Positions 63,430-64,000 of a stretch of DNA of 64,000 nucleotides are shown piece by piece. The notes below the pieces were generated by a model. It did not search any database. It was not told the DNA's origin and saw only the letters and a program-made list of their open reading frames with translations. A program made the translations under genes and the position numbers. This stretch comes from Pelagibius sp. Alg239-R121 (GTDB lineage: Bacteria > Pseudomonadota > Alphaproteobacteria > Kiloniellales > Kiloniellaceae). The DNA lies in contig NZ_CAMZOF010000014.1 of assembly GCF_947331435.1 (NCBI RefSeq), forward strand, positions 91,691 to 155,690, given 5' to 3'. How positions within the stretch are numbered: the stretch's first letter is position 1; each line of letters starts with the position of its first letter.

Positions 63430-63830
63430 ATGCTGTTGCCCCCTTCGTTCGCAAATTGAGTTGTCCGGTACGCGCCAGAATAGTCCAGACGATCCGGGTG
63501 AGTTTGTTTGCCAGGACAACGCCCACTTTGTTGCGATGGGTGCGTTACTCAAGACTGATGAGCCACCGCCCAAGATCATGCAGTTCGCGATTGAGATGGA
63601 GGAAACATGATCGTGCCCCATGGATGATAAGTCTCACGACATACCCGTTCCCGCATTTGCTGATCCCAAACTACGTCTGCTTGCCACCAGTCGAATGTTC
63701 GGCTGGGATAAGTCCAAGCCACGCAGCTATGTCACGTGCCCGTCTGAACTGTTTGGCCGTCGCCATTATCGCAGTCGCACCGAAAGGGCCGATACCGGAT
63801 GTCAATCGGCATTCTAAAGTGACCCTGTAT
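63430..63830 (-). pseudogene. IS110-family transposase C-terminal remnant
   Basis: On the minus strand the frame reads IGPFGATAIMATAKQFRRAR, DIAAWLGLIPAEHSTGGKQT, stop, FGISKCGNGYVVRLIIHGAR, SCFLHLNRELHDLGRWLISL, stop, then RTHRNKVGVVLANKLTRIVW. This is the transposase_20 domain of IS110 proteins, whose catalytic Ser lies around GISKRGD; here it is GISKCGN. Two in-frame stops and an absent N-terminal DEDD domain make it dead. Confidence 0.7.
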
Positions 63831-63910
63831 CAGCGACTAAAAGGAGGTCAGACCCAACGTTCAATGCTGATTAACCCCCAAAACAGGGGCCTTATTGCAT
63901 GCCTATCCAC

Positions 63911-63949
63911 GGTGGTCTCAACAGGTGGTCTCAACAGGTGGCCGCAACA
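63911..63949. repeat. Three 13-bp tandem repeats
   Basis: GGTGGTCTCAACA at 63911-63923 and 63924-63936, followed by a copy with two changes (GGTGGCCGCAACA, 63937-63949). They lie just right of the IS110 remnant. The last 170 bp of the window contain no other recognisable feature. Confidence 0.7.
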
Positions 63950-64000
63950 CTTTAGTCTTTGAGGAAAGATGGAGTGTTGGACATGAAGTATCGTCGCCGT

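Noticed and set aside
63983..64000. Possible start of a new gene at the right edge (MKYRRR)
   Set aside because: Only six codons are visible, without a convincing ribosome site at proper spacing.

Overview
The window looks like a mosaic accessory replicon (plasmid, chromid or large integrated element) of an alphaproteobacterium. The taxonomic hint comes from the DUF1612/HTH_13 plasmid gene, the ParA, MobC and relaxase types, the AbiE module and the insertion-sequence repertoire. No rRNA, tRNA or core housekeeping gene is visible, and I see no clear replication initiator.

Region 1 (1-32.2 kb) is a toxin-type cluster of very large genes. Reading leftward from about 13.1 kb are a membrane-anchored RHS/YD-repeat protein whose domain order looks circularly permuted, then a tight five-gene operon. 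That operon encodes a TPR lipoprotein, a MotA/TolQ/ExbB-like channel protein with a coiled-coil tail, a single-TM MotB/ExbD-like partner, a coiled-coil membrane protein, and a secreted protein cut by the window edge that shares a domain with the RHS protein. Reading rightward from 13.4 kb are an encapsulin-fold (HK97-type shell) protein and, 9 nt later, a 3029-residue TcA-type toxin subunit. Facing them from 32.2 kb is a fused TcB-TcC (SpvB/RHS) protein with an unrecognised C-terminal toxin tip. A Tc toxin, an encapsulin-like shell protein and an ion-driven motor-type operon side by side is the most unusual thing here.

Region 2 (32.4-47.2 kb) is the plasmid-maintenance and transfer backbone: a DUF1612 protein, a broken IS3 element inside an integrase stub, two secreted PEP-CTERM-type genes (one apparently an in-frame fusion of two), a first ParA/partner pair with an upstream repeat array, an XRE regulator with a 45-codon membrane peptide, a RelE/HigB-type toxin with a shortened antitoxin, an AbiEi/AbiEii type IV toxin-antitoxin pair with a palindrome-rich operator, a second ParA/partner pair, and MobC plus a relaxase.

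Region 3 (47.2-53.3 kb) is an insertion-sequence graveyard with readable nesting. An IS21 element (5-bp target duplication) sits inside an IS481-like gene, and an intact-looking IS256-family element (8-bp duplication) sits inside a second IS481-type gene whose catalytic Glu is already Lys.

Region 4 (53.4-59.7 kb) is a seven-gene leftward operon of secreted proteins and lipoproteins of unknown function, two of them paralogous. Region 5 (59.7-64 kb) is AT-rich decayed DNA with fragments of a DNase I-like nuclease, an adenine methyltransferase, and IS5, IS3, IS481 and IS110 transposases carrying stop codons and frameshifts.
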